Of a stretch of DNA of 64,000 bases, positions 51,231 through 64,000 are shown piece by piece. The first letter of the stretch is position 1. The number at the start of each line of letters is the position of its first letter. Made by a program: the position numbers and the translations under genes. The stretch is from Nymphaea colorata. Its lineage: Eukaryota > Streptophyta > Magnoliopsida > Nymphaeales > Nymphaeaceae. The stretch lies in contig NC_045142.1 of assembly GCF_008831285.2 (NCBI RefSeq), positions 12,540,716 through 12,604,715 on the forward strand, given 5' to 3'. The notes under the pieces were generated by a model. That model was not told the origin of the DNA. It did no database searches and worked only from the letters and a program-made list of their open reading frames with translations.

Positions 51231-53641
51231 TGTTTGCATCCCCGAAAATATTTTGGTCTTTGTAATGCTCCAAAAAAATGAGGTTTTATTTTAGAATGAG
51301 AGAGAAAGGGACTCGCCCGTGGTATGAGGATTGACCGTTCTTGGCGCTTTTACTGGGAGAAAAAAACCAAAGAGCTATATTTATTATTAATGCATTTCTT
51401 TTTGGCTTAAATATCTTTTTCATTCTAAATATTGTATAATATTTGAGAAAATGTTGAAAATTTGATATTTCAAATTTTTAAGAAAGTTTTTGAAGAGTCA
51501 CTTGAGAGTATGAACCATTTTGATTTGAGAAATCTTGAATTCGGAAATCTTTACAAATATTGTTTGGAAACATTTGAAGATCGTCTTTTGAAGTCAATTT
51601 GGTGTTCTCTTAAAAAATTAAAATTAAATAGGTTTGAGATTTTGCTTTAATTCGATTACTACTTAAGTACAACTCCATCTCATCTTGCAAATTCTTTTAG
51701 AGATGTGCTTGTGATTATTTGTGATGTTACGTAAATGTAGATGTATGAATGCATTGACCCTACATGATTAGAAGGGAATCGTTTATTCCTACCATAACAT
51801 TCATCTAAGTTTCCATTTTCTAATTGTCATAAATATTTTTTGTTTAAAAAAAATTGAAAATGAAAAGGGGTTGTAGACCATCAAGCATGACTTCAATATG
51901 GGGTCATCACTTCATTTTTTGTCTTGGTGAAGTCGGCAAATGAAAAGTTAAAATCTTTCGGCAAATGAAAAGTTAAAATCTTAAATTTTAGGAGAAAAAT
52001 ATTCAAAAGAATGGAAAAGAGAAAATACTTTAATTCGAGAAAAAGAGAGAGAAAAAGATTTTGAAAATCACAAAAGTAAAGGTAGATTTTAGGGAAAATG
52101 AGATTTTTAGAGAAAATGAGGCTCTAGAAAGAAAGATACACGTATACGTATTAATATGTTCTTGCATGAGAATTTGTAAAAGAATATGTTAAATAATAAT
52201 GCGAGAAAGACAAAGATAGATAGTCATGTGCACATATACATATATAATATGTATGTACGCATATGCTTTCATGAGAGTAAGGAAAAGAGAGATAATCAAG
52301 AAGGGAGAAAGTAAGGAAAAGATATGGATTGGGGTATTCATTTCATACCTCTAATAAAAATGATTTTTAGAAAATGAAACTCTCACTTTGAATGATCCCA
52401 AAGCTTCCTCAAATGGGGCTTGCTCCCTTAATGAGTTGGAACTTAGAGAAGAAGAAAAAGAAAAAGAACAGAAAAAGAGAAAAATGAAGAAAGAGAGCTA
52501 AGGAAAAAATTCTAAGTCTTCAAATGATAAAGCACTAGAGGTTCCCTAAGGATTAGCTCATGCTCAAGAGAGAAGATTGTGAGGGTATTTATAGGGAGTT
52601 TTGGAGCCAAAACTCAAAATTTGAATTTTTTTGAATTTAATAAGATTTTCATGCGAATTTTAAGTATTTTTGAATAATTTTTATTTTTTAAAATAGGTTT
52701 TGACTAAGTGTGATTGACCATTAACCCTACAAATACCCCTTTGGGGTGTTGGCAGGGCTAATGCCCACCTAATAGACCCAAAACAGCCCCCCAATGGGCG
52801 GATTAAACTGAAAATGGGGCCTGCATAGCGCGATGCGCCTGGTGCAGCATGCAGTCAAAGCATGTCGCACGAGCACGCGACGTCGTCGTGTGATGTCGCA
52901 CGCGTGGTGTGACTTGCACCAGCACCCGACCTCGCACGTGCTGCACTACTTGCATGAGCACACGTCTCACACCAGCACGTGTGCGATGTGCTAAATGAAA
53001 AAAAATAATAAAAAGGGGGCGAAATGCCCCCTTATTGGATGGTTTTGCCTCAGTGGCCTATTAGGAGTCTGATAATGATTAAAAAAAAACATAAAATCAT
53101 GTTTCTAAATGTGTATTAAGAAGGGGTAAAAATGATTTTTGTTACAAACGGGGCCCGACTCTATCTTGAATGATTTCGGGCTCGTTTTACACCCAAATTG
53201 GGTTCGATTGGTTGCCGACGCATTCTATGAGTGTTTTCAGCTCAAAACACATTTTTCGCGCGAGGACGAAACATAAAACGAAAGGAAGGTTTGTGTGTGC
53301 ACGTGTGACATTCAGTATCATCAAATTTTGTTGTTTTAATCTTAGCTTTGAATTTTGAGTTTGAAATGCTCAATTTGGATCTAGACTTGGGTTTTGGATC
53401 TAATTTGGATCCCGAAGATGAATTTTGGATTTGAATCTCACGCCTAAAGTTGGGTTTTGAATTTGAATTTTATGTTTGAGTTCGGATATGGGTTTAGAGA
53501 TTCATTTTGAATCGAATGGTCACAAATTTGTTTTGGGTCCAAGATTGGGCTTAGGGTCTAAAATTTAAATTCAAATAACTGAAAATTTCATTTGGATAAA
53601 AATAAAATACGGTATTTCTGAAAAAATTTAGGGTGATAACA
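51231..53641 (-). mobile_element. Solo LTR, minus orientation (2.4 kb)
   Basis: On the minus strand it runs TGTTATCACC..GGATGCAAACA. Flanks TAACC (51226-51230) and TTACC (53642-53646) look like a 5-bp target duplication with one change. It aligns along its length, inverted, with 54925-57596. A TATA-like TATAAATACCCTCACAATCT (minus, near 52585) would be the LTR promoter. No internal region or second LTR is attached, so it is a solo LTR of a long-LTR element, probably Ty3-type. A GC-rich patch (52820-52990) is not shared with the other copy. Confidence 0.75.
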
Positions 53642-54924
53642 TTACCATAGAAATGTTAATTTCTTCTCCTAGGCTACGGTATGCAGTTATTCTCTATGAT
53701 CTTGATGGATCATAATCGAGAAAATCAAATCAATAGACGAGATGTTGCCGAATTTTTGTTAGAAACCTTGAACTTCTTATTTCGTGCGTAGCACTTACCA
53801 GCAAAAAACAAATTGTGCTAATATCATTAGTGTGGCTTAATAGTCTAAGCTGCATCAAAATTTGTGTCAAACCATGCACCATATTGCTGTATCATGAAAC
53901 TTAACAGTGGTATAGGCTAGGCTAAGTTAGGGGACCCAACTAACCTTAATCGGTCATGCTTACTAGTAAATCTTAGTATGCTAAGATCTAGCTTCAATTA
54001 GATAGCTTCAATTAGATTACCTTGGTTGTACTGAGGATCGAGATCAAGTTGGGTGGCTGTTTGACCACATGGATTTTTGTTCAAGATTCATTGATCATAA
54101 TACATAATTAAATTAATCACATGGTTTAGGAATTGCTTAGAATAGCAAAGTTGAGATTTAACGGCTTGAACTAAGTCACAAGTTTGAGCAAATCACTTAA
54201 GTTAAGTTCAATTTGATTTTTGAAAGTACATGCCACACTCAAATAGAAAATTTGAGTTGTGTTGATGATACAAGCTCGATATTAAGTTCCAAGAGTAGGT
54301 TATTTAATGATAAACTTGTGTCTAAACTCTGAGATGAGCATCATTGATAATGTAAGCCAGGTAGTAATGATTGATGTGAAAGCATGCTCATGCAATGTAG
54401 CAAGTGACATGAAGGCTGTTCATTTATTTTACACAATGTTTGCTCATGACATGAGTTATCATTATGGTATGGGCAACTGCCTAGGGCCGGTTTTATACTT
54501 CCAAGTTGATGGTATAAGGGAAAGTCAGAGAGCACCTAGTGTACGAGAAATGAAAAGTTCGAGAAGTTTTTGAGTACATGATATAAGAGAAAGTCCGAGC
54601 CCAGTATACTGGAAATAAAAAGTTTGAGATCGGTACATGATGCAACCATAAAAAGTCGAACCCAACCGTAAAACATAAACGGGGCTAGGTTGCCTGGAGC
54701 AGGGGTCCAGGAACCCATGAGTGGAGCCATCCCTGAATGCAAGGATTAATAAACTGCTCCTACTCCAGGCTACTTAGAGAAGGTCACCCTCGTCGTAATG
54801 CAGTGAGAGTGGGATACGGTTACTGTAGTGACACAATTGAACTCAACGAAATATGAGTCACAACGGTGGTTACTTCAAATATGCCAATATTTTCAGTGAC
54901 TCCGTGTTTGGGACCATAAGCTGT
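53642..54924. other. Spacer between inverted LTRs
   Basis: 1.3 kb without a gene. Short duplicated phrases such as GAGAAAGTCCGAG occur near 54530-54640. It would be the loop of the large inverted repeat. Confidence 0.5.
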
Positions 54925-57596
54925 TGTTATCACCTCAATTTTTTTAAAAAGGCTATTATTTTATTATTTAGATTTAAATTTTAGACCCAAAACAAATTTG
55001 CGACTATTCGATCCAAAATGAATTTCTAAACCGTTGTCCAAGCCCAAATACAAAATTCAAATTCAAAACCCAACCGCAGATGCAAGATTCAAATCCAAAA
55101 TCCAATTATAAGATCCGAATTAGATCTAAAATCCAAGTTTGGATCCAAATTGAGAATTTTAAACTCAAATTCCAAAGCCCAAATCAAAACAACAAAATTT
55201 GAATTTATGAGCGCCGCACACACATGCACGGGCATTCCCTTTGCTTCATGTTTTGTTATTGCGCCAAGATGCATTTTTGAGCCTAAATCACTCGCTAGAA
55301 CGGGTTGACGACCAATTGAACCCAATCCGGATTTAAAACAAACCTAGAGTCACTCAAAAATAGAGTCAGCCCACCCATTTGTGACAACAAGCATTTTTTT
55401 TTATATGTACACTTTAAATAAAAAATAGTTTTATACTAAACAGCCCTTTTTATTTTCAAATTTTGAATTTTGGCTCTAAAACTCTTCCCTCTTGAATTCA
55501 AATTTTGAATTTCAAATTTTAAATTTTGCTCTAAAACTCTCTATAAATACCCTCACAATCTTTCCTCTTGAGCATGAGCCAACCATGGAGGAACTTCTCA
55601 TGTTTCCTCACTTGAAATTTTTTATTTTCCCTTAGCTATCTCTTTCTATTTTTTTCTTCTTCTCCAACTTTGGGACCAACCTTTACTAATCCCAAACTCT
55701 TCAAGAGAGCGCAATGGGATCTCTTGGAGGGACATTTTCATCATCTTTAAGCTTCATCCGAGGTGATCTTAAGATCATTCAAAGGAAGAGACTTATCTAT
55801 AATAAAGTTATGTAATCCATCATTTTTATTCTCAGTTCTTCTTGCCACCTCCCCATGATCGTGTAAGAAAGCTCAAATGATTTCTTATCCAGAATCGAGA
55901 GCTATGTCTTGAGTGCATCGGGAGTATGAGCAAATTGAAATAAATTTCATTTCTTTATTTATTCCCAAAAATATGCTTGTTATATTGTTTTACTTATCAA
56001 CTTATGCATGATGTATTCATTTTCTTCAATTAATATGCAAATGCACGGCAATAATGAGTGTGGGTTGAGATTTCTTCATCTTATATTGATTTTTAAGGTT
56101 GGAACTTGTCCAACCCGAGAAAGCCCTTTACGAATTTATATATGTTAAAATGCATTTTCATGTCATTCTTATGTTTATTTTATTTTTTAATCACTTGATT
56201 AGGAACCCCAACGAGTACTTCGTCATTCTCTATTTCATGAGTATTCGATTTTCTTTCATACCGAAGTGGAAGAAATATATTTTCTTGAACCAAACAATAT
56301 GATTTCATGTTCATATTGGGAAGCATATTTTTCAAAAGATTTTCAATGCAAATACCCTCTCTAATGCAAGCATGGAGGCTTAGCTTAGGCTCTTGCATGA
56401 GTCCAAGTTTCTCTCCAGCTTAGATAAAAATTAAAGTTGGATATTTTTCAGTCATTTTTTTATTTTAATTCTCTTGAAAACATATACATATATAAATGTC
56501 ATATGCTCATACATGCACATGACTATCTCTCTTTATCTTTATCTCTTTATGATTTAACATATGCTTTTACAAACTCTCGTATACGTATATATAAATATAT
56601 ATGTATTCCATTCTAAAATCTCTCTCTCTTTTTAAAATCTTCTTCTCCCTTTCTATTTGATATAAACTTTCTTATGTATCAATACGTGTGTGTATGTGTT
56701 TGTGTATATATATATATCCCTTTTAAATCATTTGTTTTGTGATTTTCAAAATATCTTTTTCTCTCTTTTTCTCTATATTTCTCTTGTGGTCAAGTCTTCC
56801 ATCTTTTCAATTGTTTTGAACATTTTTTTCCAAGATCTTTTTACTTACCGACTTTTATCAAGACCAAAACTCAAGCAAAGACCCAATATTGGAATCATGC
56901 TTGATAGTCTACAACTTCATTCCATTTTCAAAACTTTTTCTCTTTTCATCAAAAATATTTGTGTCAACCTTATAAATAAAAATGAGAAATTTAGATGTAC
57001 GTTGTGGTAAGAATAGTCTTAGATAGATGTTATGATTGAAATGAATTATTTTCTTCTAATAATGTAAGATCAATGTATCCATACATTCACATTCGCTAAA
57101 CATCACTTATGATCACAAGTACCCCTTCAAAAAAACTTAAGCAAGATAAGATTGAGCTCTAATTAGGTAGTAACCAAGTTAAAGTAAAACCTCAAATCTA
57201 CTTAAGGTCTTAAGAAAACACTAAATCCACTTCAAAAATGATTTCTCAAGCTTTTCAAATGGTATTTGTAAAGATTTCTCAATTCAAGATTTTCTTAAAT
57301 TAAAATGTTTAATATTCTCAAGTGATTCTTCAAGAACTTTTTCAAAAGTTTGAAACATCAAATTTTCAACATGTTCTCAAACACAACAGCACATTTAGAA
57401 TGAAAAAGGTGTTTAAGTCAGAACGAAATGCATGAAGGGCAAGTATAACCCTTGGATTGATTACCTCTGGTAAAGGCACCAGAAACGATCGATCCTCGTA
57501 CCGACGGACGAGTTCCTTTCTCTCTCATTTTCAAAATAAAATCTCATTTTTTTGGAGCACTCCAAAAACCAAATAATTTTTTTGTGGATGCAAACA
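54925..57596 (+). mobile_element. Solo LTR, plus orientation (2.7 kb)
   Basis: TGTTATCACCTCAATT..GGATGCAAACA with flanks GCTGT (54920-54924) and GTTGT (57597-57601), a near-perfect 5-bp duplication. The LTR promoter is CTCTATAAATACCCTCACAA near 55540. It is diverged from the minus copy (many substitutions and indels), so neither insertion is recent. Confidence 0.75.
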
Positions 57597-57601
57597 GTTG
57601 T

Positions 57602-60480
57602 GCATCGGTCCCCTCTAAATACATCGACGAACTAGATAGCATCATATGATATTACTCAGGCAGGTATGTGTGTATCCATCATTGAAATCCATGCTATTAT
57701 GAATTGCTTATCTATTTATTTGTTTGTTTAATTCCTTTTATTGCTATTACTGATGTGATCAGTTAACTATATAATTCAGATTAAGTCTACTTCACTGGAA
57801 TGCCGAAGAAATCGGCAGATCAAACTTGGTGAACCTTTTGAATTATGATTCAAGCATTATCACCAGTGCTAGAGTGAGCTCTTGTAGTGATGATACTTAA
57901 TATTATTTTAATAATCAATACAGTACATAAACTCTATACTCAAAAGGATATATCAGAGATCTTGTTATGATTTTCATTTTACTCAGCGACTGTGCTGATG
58001 CTATGACTATCTGTCTTCATTAGGTTCTCACTATGTAATGAATGATGCTCATTGATTGGGTGGCTGAAAGGATGAGGGATTAGTGGGAAAAAAATGCAAC
58101 AATGTCATATACATTTTCACTATAAACTTTTGTTTGTACATACTTGTACTACTTTTTAGTTGTTTGAGACTAAGACTTGAGAGCCGTGGCTCTTCGACAT
58201 ATGTATAAAGTTAATATTTTTATTAATATGTGTTTTTCATTAACTGATAGGATATATCATGTCGTGTGCTAACTACGTAGGCAAGTTATTTGTATGCAAA
58301 AGAGAGATCAGGCCTACCCCAACTATATAGTGAGTGATTATTTCGCTTCCGTTGAGTCATAGTGACCCTACAAAAAAGAAAAAGTCTGTCATTATTTCCT
58401 TTTTGAGTTTAGTTGTGTATGACATTGGAGCATACACATGCTCTTTTTCTTCTCCATCAGTCAAGGCCTCATCTTTTTCACCATCAAAATAGAATGGCCT
58501 CTGGTACATTGAGATTTGATGCCTTTCCCTCTCCCCCTCTCCCTCTCACCATCCATCTTTTGAAAAGGGCCCCTGTTGTCTCCTCTTCTCTCTATTTCAA
58601 GGTCGTTATTGACATATCCTTGTTATGATATTTAAGGAGCTGATTGCCTTGCCTTTCTTGAAAATCATAAGTTTTGTTTTTGCAAGTTCTCGATCAATTG
58701 GTAATTTGTCTTGTTGCCTTGGTAGGTATAATAGATGCATTTGTATGCTCAACAGTTGCTTGTAAGAAACTATCGATCATCTCAAGTTTTATAATTCAAT
58801 GGTTTTGGTTGTTTTGCTTGTAAGATTGGATTATGATTTTCAACATGCTTATTAGCTTTTGAAATTAGGTTTGGACTAGTATAAGTAATATTTCTCAGCA
58901 AACGAGTGCACATATTGCACACTGCAGCCAAGATATTAGTAGTGATTCCCCTTTTGAAGTTGATTGTCTCTTGGTCTTGGAATCATATATAAGAAATGAA
59001 TCCTTGAGCATCTTTTAGTTTTAATTTGTCGCTGTTGTTGGTTTAATGAACTTTGGACAATTGGATTGCTCTTTGAAGTTTTTGATTGTTTGGAATTGTA
59101 TGAAATTGCTTTGAAATGTGAGCTTTTTCTTATTCAGAATGTGGTGTTTTGCTTTCATTTGCTTTGTACCGTAGATAACATGGTTGCTTTTGTTTGTGCA
59201 AAATGAAGAGACTAATAAAGCACTTACCAGTCTCTAGTCTTGATGGAGTTTAGGCGCTTAACTGCAACAAGGCATGTCTGGCTTTCCTTGTTCTGCTAAT
59301 CACACGCATTTTCTTTTTAACAAGCTTTCCTTTCGTCTCCTCCAAAATTTCTCCGCTCCCCAATTTGCCTACTAGCATCACGAAAGATCACATGTCTCTT
59401 CCATGTTGAGTCGTTGACTGATGAAGACGACTGAATGCCATATTGCAGCTATAACTGCTGCATGTAGAGCTGGGCATGGGGCGTGCCGGAATGGACCAGC
59501 TTGATTTACATAAAAAAAATATTTTTTCATATGATTTAATATACAATATAATTAATTACAATAAAACGCATATAATTATATATAAAAATAAAATAATATT
59601 TAAAAAATAAGTTACTGGGTCTGCTCGACCTAGCCTAATAATTTATTGGGCACATTGGCAACCAATTTTAGGGTCCGAGCCCAAGTTGGACTGGGCATCA
59701 GGTACCATTATGTACGAGGACTGAGTCATGCTAGGTATTGAGTACCCATCAGGTACCCAGCCAGACGTTCACCTCTAGCTATCCACCAATTTGTTTTAAT
59801 GTCAAATATAAGGGTATTGAAGAACTAGAGGGAAGGACGTGAGGGCTTTTTTTATTCAAATTTGAATTCAAATGAGCAAAAAGTCATGGCTTGATTGTTA
59901 CAACTGCAAGCAAATCCGGTGTGGAATCCAAATCGCATTGGAATTTTTGATATATCTAAATTCACATTCCAGTCCCGAACTCCCAAAGCAACTATTGTTA
60001 ATATTGAAAGCCAGACTTAGAATACACGCACAGATCCCTTTGTTGTTTTGCATTATAGTATAAGATATTATATAATTGGTTATTCAACAGAATCCGAATG
60101 GATTTTATTTTCCAAAACTGAATCTTACGTGAATTTTTATTCATGTTTCAGTTCCTGCGGTCTAGTCAATATTTTATATAAAATCCATTGACATTCTTAT
60201 GAAGCAAGAGCTCCAACTCATTCGTTGTCCCTTTTATCAGAAGGCTGAGCTTCAACCCCAAGACTTGCAAGGGGAACAGTACACCATTAGAAGACAATAA
60301 ATGGTAGAGAAGTGAGACGTCTTTTAGGTGGCTTTTGATGCAGTGGAAATATACTGTTCAACTAGAAAAAAAAATCAAATTTTTAAAAAAATTTCCTTTC
60401 CATCAAACGAGGAAAGGAAAAAGTAACCGTTGAACCCATTCCCGAAAATATCTTTCCGGAAATTTTTTTCCGCCTGAGAG
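57602..60480. other. Intergenic DNA, one possible small repeat
   Basis: No gene recognised. 59465-59780 begins GAGCTGGGCATGG and ends GTTCACCTCTAGC, resembling a common plant non-autonomous repeat type. No target duplication was found. Confidence 0.4.
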
Positions 60481-61343
60481 CTGGAAAAAATTTGCAGAAA
60501 TATTTTTTTGGCCATTGGCGCTTCTCCTCGCGCCCAGCCTCTCTTCTTGTCTTGCTCTTCTCATCTTCATCCTCGGCAGTGCTTCACCCTGCTGCTTGCT
60601 CAACCCCCACCGCAGCCTCAACACCACTGCCCGTTACTCCTCCTTGCATCTTTCTCATTCTGCTGAAACGAGTCTCGCTCAAAACCCTCTCACTCTCTCA
60701 CTCGAAACCCTCGCTCCAAGCCCTCGTGTTTTTCTTTTTCACCCAACCTGCCTTTGTCACGCCTTTACCCTTCGTCACTCCTTTACCCTTCTCTTGCACA
60801 TCAGCATGTTAAATTGTTTACAACCATAATGCTATTGATGAAATCTACGTTGATCTTGCTTTTGCTTTGTTAAGGTGAGAGCTTTTAAACTAAGATAATC
60901 AATTTTAGGTTGAATTCCCTTCTGTTAAAATGAGTCCTTTGTGAGCCTTCTAATCTCTTCCTTCATTTTTATAGCCATCTGCCTGCAATCTTGTACAACA
61001 TAGAAGCTGCCAGTGCTTCTGCATATGCATCTGTTCCTGTATCTGTATTCACAAACCTTTTATCTTTGATGACATTCTTCAGGTGCTGTTTGATGGTTTA
61101 GCCTCGATGGTTCTTTCATGAGGTCCAGCATGAACTTGCTTATGGAGAACATAGATAGTTTAAAAGCTCCCCACCTTAACAAAGCATAATCTTAAGTATT
61201 TCTAGCAGGTTAAGTAGTTGATGTTGCCTCGCTGAAACTTGCTACTATCGTCTTTGATTTTCAACTCATGTGATTAGAACTTTAGAAATGTTAATGGACT
61301 TATTTATGAACTTGTTGGCTAATGTAGCTTTGAAATTTCATAG
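60481..61343 (+). other. CT-rich leader-like region
   Basis: 60510-60790 is GC/CT-rich against an AT-rich background and looks like a promoter with 5' leader on the plus strand. Open frames here are low-complexity Ser/Pro/Leu and not convincing proteins. Confidence 0.3.
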
Positions 61344-61446
61344 ATGCGGATGCTTGCAAAAGATCGAGAGAAGCCACCCGATGGATTCATGTGCCCAGGT
61401 GGCTGGAAGGTTCTAGTTGAGTACCATGAAAGTTTTGCTCCTGCAG
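61344..61446 (+). CDS. Exon-like reading frame, unknown protein
   Basis: Between an acceptor TTTCATAG and a donor GCAG|GTAGCA lies a 103-base open frame: MRMLAKDREKPPDGFMCPGG, then WKVLVEYHESFAPA. The composition is protein-like (Trp, Cys, GG), unlike the flanks, and a stop sits in the acceptor. No family was recognised and no matching neighbour exon was found. It may be part of a short gene starting in the CT-rich region before it. Confidence 0.35.
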
Positions 61447-63042
61447 GTAGCAGCAGCAAAACTCGTGAACCTGTCCCTGTTTAATATCAAGTTTGCTGTT
61501 GAGAAAACATATCTGTGGAACTTCTTTATATAATGTCAATTCAAAACTATGCATTTTCATAACAGGCTCAACCTAGCACCTTGGGCAACACTTGGCAGAC
61601 CGGCATTGTGATGCTTGTGTTTGTAAAATAGTTTGCTGCCATTGAACCTTAATGGGCAATAGCATTTAGAACTAAAGCAGCAACTGAACAGTATGATGTT
61701 TCTTGTTCTCAATGGTTGTTTGTCGTTACAATTCCCTGCTTCCTGAAGGGATAAGACTGGGCATTGTTGGTTATTTATTTATTTGATGTGGTTATAATTC
61801 ATTTTGTTGTCTCTTTCATTTTCTTCTTCTTTTCTCCGCCCCATGCCAAAATTCTGTTAAGGCCTAGTTAAAATTTCTCCGAGTTAAAAATTTTTGAGTT
61901 TTTTTGGGGATGAAGTTTGATAGATGGTTTATTATTTATCCGTGTGTTTAAGAAACTATATCAAAGTAAATCTGAAAATATATTTCCTTATTATCAAACT
62001 AAGAAATAATTTTCTGAAAATCTGAAAATATATATTTTTTTCATCAAACTAAAAAATATATTTCTGAAATTATATTTCTCAATCATCACACACACATCAA
62101 AATGGGAATCGAAAAGATTTTTCCCATTCATTTTTTCAAAGAAATATATTTCAAAAATATATTTCCAATTCGAGACCATCAAACGCCACCTTAATGTCTT
62201 AAACTTTGATGGCAGTCTTCATATTCCCCTCTTTGTTGCTTATCAAGTTTGATTGTGAAACAGAGTGAGAAGAACTGAATCGGAAAGTATGACTCCACTC
62301 CAATTTTTTTCATTTTCCCCTAAAATCAAACGATTGGACGTGTTCGAAAGAAGAGACAAAATGTCTGACAAAGACAAAAATTGTTGGGGAAAGGAATTTT
62401 CAACATGTTTTGGTGCAGGTGTCACGATAAGCAAATCTGAATGAGGGGTATAACACCGTCAAGACAGAGCGTCTCTCACTTGGAAATGGACCGCCTTAGC
62501 GGCACTTCAGGGACCCCAGACTTGGGCATTCTTTGTGGGTGTTCCGTTTTAAATTTGGTGGCCGAATTTCTAAGTGTTGTTGAAAGTATCTTTTTAAAAG
62601 CTTTGACTGCCAAAGGAACACCACTGAGACCTGGGAAACTTGTGAAAGACCCTTTCACAATTGTTGAAATGCAACAAGCAGTATATCTTTATAATTCTAC
62701 TTGAGGGTATGAGTCAAGAAGGATCTAAGTAGTTGAAGTAAAGCCTAGACAAGCAAAAGAAACAGAATGGAAATGTACCAAGTGAACAAATACACGAGAA
62801 ACAAAATAACATTGGTCTCATCCTCATGATCAAATATGTAAATGAAGCTTTTCCCCATAAAGAGAGATGATTACATGAAGAATTCCGCATGAAGAATTCC
62901 GGTGCACCAACATTACAAGAAATTACTTGGTGAAAAGAATAATTTACTTCCCTTGGTCAAAATCAGGAGTAAGAAGATGACAAATCATGTGCTGTACAAG
63001 TAACAATATCCTGCCCTCTGGGAACAAACTTTGTTTGGAAGC
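61447..63042. other. No gene recognised; possible 3' UTR at right end
   Basis: The open frame at 62441-62704 is protein-like in length but has no known similarity. About 62700-63042 may be the 3' untranslated part of the minus-strand gene that ends at 63043. Confidence 0.4.
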
Positions 63043-63224
63043 TTATGCTTCAGGTTCACGTTCTTCTAATGGAGCTGCAACCATAGGTAATGAACTTTGT
63101 GACGCTGCACTGGTTGACGGAGCCGGAGACTTTTCCATAATACCTCTGACATTGTATTTCTCAAACACTCTCCTGTGGTTCTCCGCCCACCAGACTTCAG
63201 CTTGTCGTTCAACATTTTTTTCTG
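63043..63224 (-). CDS. Last coding exon of a BRX-domain protein
   Basis: After an acceptor TTCTTTCACCAG (minus) the frame reads ERQAEVWWAENHRRVFEKYN, VRGIMEKSPAPS, and ends EEREPEA with TAA at 63043-63045. The WWxEN..RV.EKYN motif is the C-terminal half of the BRX domain, a plant-specific protein-interaction fold. The 'YNVR..EKS' ending recalls the RCC1/FYVE/PH proteins that carry a C-terminal BRX domain, more than BREVIS RADIX itself. The rest of the gene lies to the right. Function in this plant is inference. Confidence 0.65.
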
Positions 63225-64000
63225 CTGGTGAAAGAATAAATGTTAATTGACAATGAAGGTTTTCAAAATCACTGTGCTGCGTATGGATGAGATGTGGATT
63301 ATTAGACGGGTTGGCTTAACCAGAAAATTTTTCTCTTACACCATGTCACGATTACCTTGACCCATCTGAACAACACCAGAACAGAGAAAGTGATGTAACT
63401 CTAAAAATGCCTGACGAGTCAGTCAATATCTAAGGTGTACATTTACACAGAGGAATCACATCTCGTAAGTGAGATTTAGTTGACAACATAAAACCCTGAC
63501 ACTAGTTTATCCTCCTCCCTAGGGCCTATGCATGCTTTGGTTTATGCAGGAAGTAGCTCCCATGGGTTTTGAAATCTGACTACCTTATTGACAGTTGAAG
63601 CCTCGCCTGCTACACCAAACACTCTTGGTATTTATACTTAATAAGTATTTGTATGTAAATAAATGTAAACATGGATAGAGAAACATATAAACTTACATAA
63701 TCAGCAGGGGAAGAGAGGAAGTGGGATCTGGTGGGGTGTGGGGGAGAGAGAGCAAGAGTGGAGGGGATGGTGTGTGGAGGAGGAGGTGGTTATGCAGTGC
63801 TTGCTCATAAGCCAGTTAAAAACTTATTTCCACACAAGCAGCTAACAAGATAAATACAAATCAAGCAAAAGCATAAGAATGGAATAGATGACAACACATT
63901 TGAGGTTTGGCCTAATGCTTCACACGTACTTTCTAATAAGCCAAGCAAGAGACTGTATAAACTTAAAAAGTAAAGGTAATAATACAAATGACAATACAAA
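63225..64000. other. Intron of the BRX-type gene
   Basis: No further exon of the gene was found before the window edge. A G-rich stretch occurs at 63708-63792. Confidence 0.4.

Noticed and set aside
59465-59780. Complete small non-autonomous transposon
   Set aside because: Ends look related to each other but no matching target duplication was found, so borders are not supported.
62441-62704. 87-aa open frame
   Set aside because: Looks protein-like but no family was recognised, no splice context and no neighbour exon; not strong enough to call.

Overview
The window is nuclear DNA of a flowering plant. It is AT-rich, with very long introns, many (TA)n/(TG)n tracts, Ty1/copia and LTR-type retroelements, a plant-type hAT relic, and a BRX-domain exon, a plant-specific fold. 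The species cannot be named from the sequence. No bacterial features, tRNA or rRNA genes were seen.

The backbone is one host gene on the minus strand. It starts with an ATG at 48313 and its coding exons run down to at least 8248, about 40 kb. I rebuilt 17 firm exons and one tentative exon from splice sites and reading phase. The product is the catalytic subunit of a Rab3 GTPase-activating protein (RAB3GAP1 family). The C-terminal exons were not found and probably lie left of the window. Between two pairs of exons the phases do not join, so at least one exon is unlocated or mis-set.

The introns are packed with mobile DNA. Copia-1 (14489-19566, plus) is intact: two 165-bp LTRs with one mismatch, a TAGAT target duplication and a single open gag-pol of 1401 codons. 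A second intron holds a nest. Copia-2 (21545-31775, minus, duplication CATGT) was split by a relative, Copia-3 (23648-28731, plus, duplication ACACC). Both nested elements carry nonsense and frameshift mutations. Older material includes a scrambled copia relic (9.3-10.5 kb), a copia gag relic (13.1-13.5 kb), a hAT transposase relic (about 5.8-6.7 kb) and LTR ends at 2.8 and 6.8 kb. A dispersed short element family has termini made of GGTRCG-like hexamers; the best copies are at 33388-34040 and 49460-49844.

Right of the gene's 5' end (48.4-64 kb) the sequence is mostly intergenic. Two solo LTRs of one family (51231-53641 minus, 54925-57596 plus) form a large inverted repeat. At 60.5-61.5 kb there is a CT-rich leader-like stretch and one exon-like reading frame of unknown identity. 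At 63043-63224 (minus) lies the last coding exon of a BRX-domain protein whose remainder lies beyond the right edge.

The genes do not form a pathway. The window shows a conserved vesicle-traffic gene stretched by successive transposon insertions, flanked by repeat-rich intergenic DNA.
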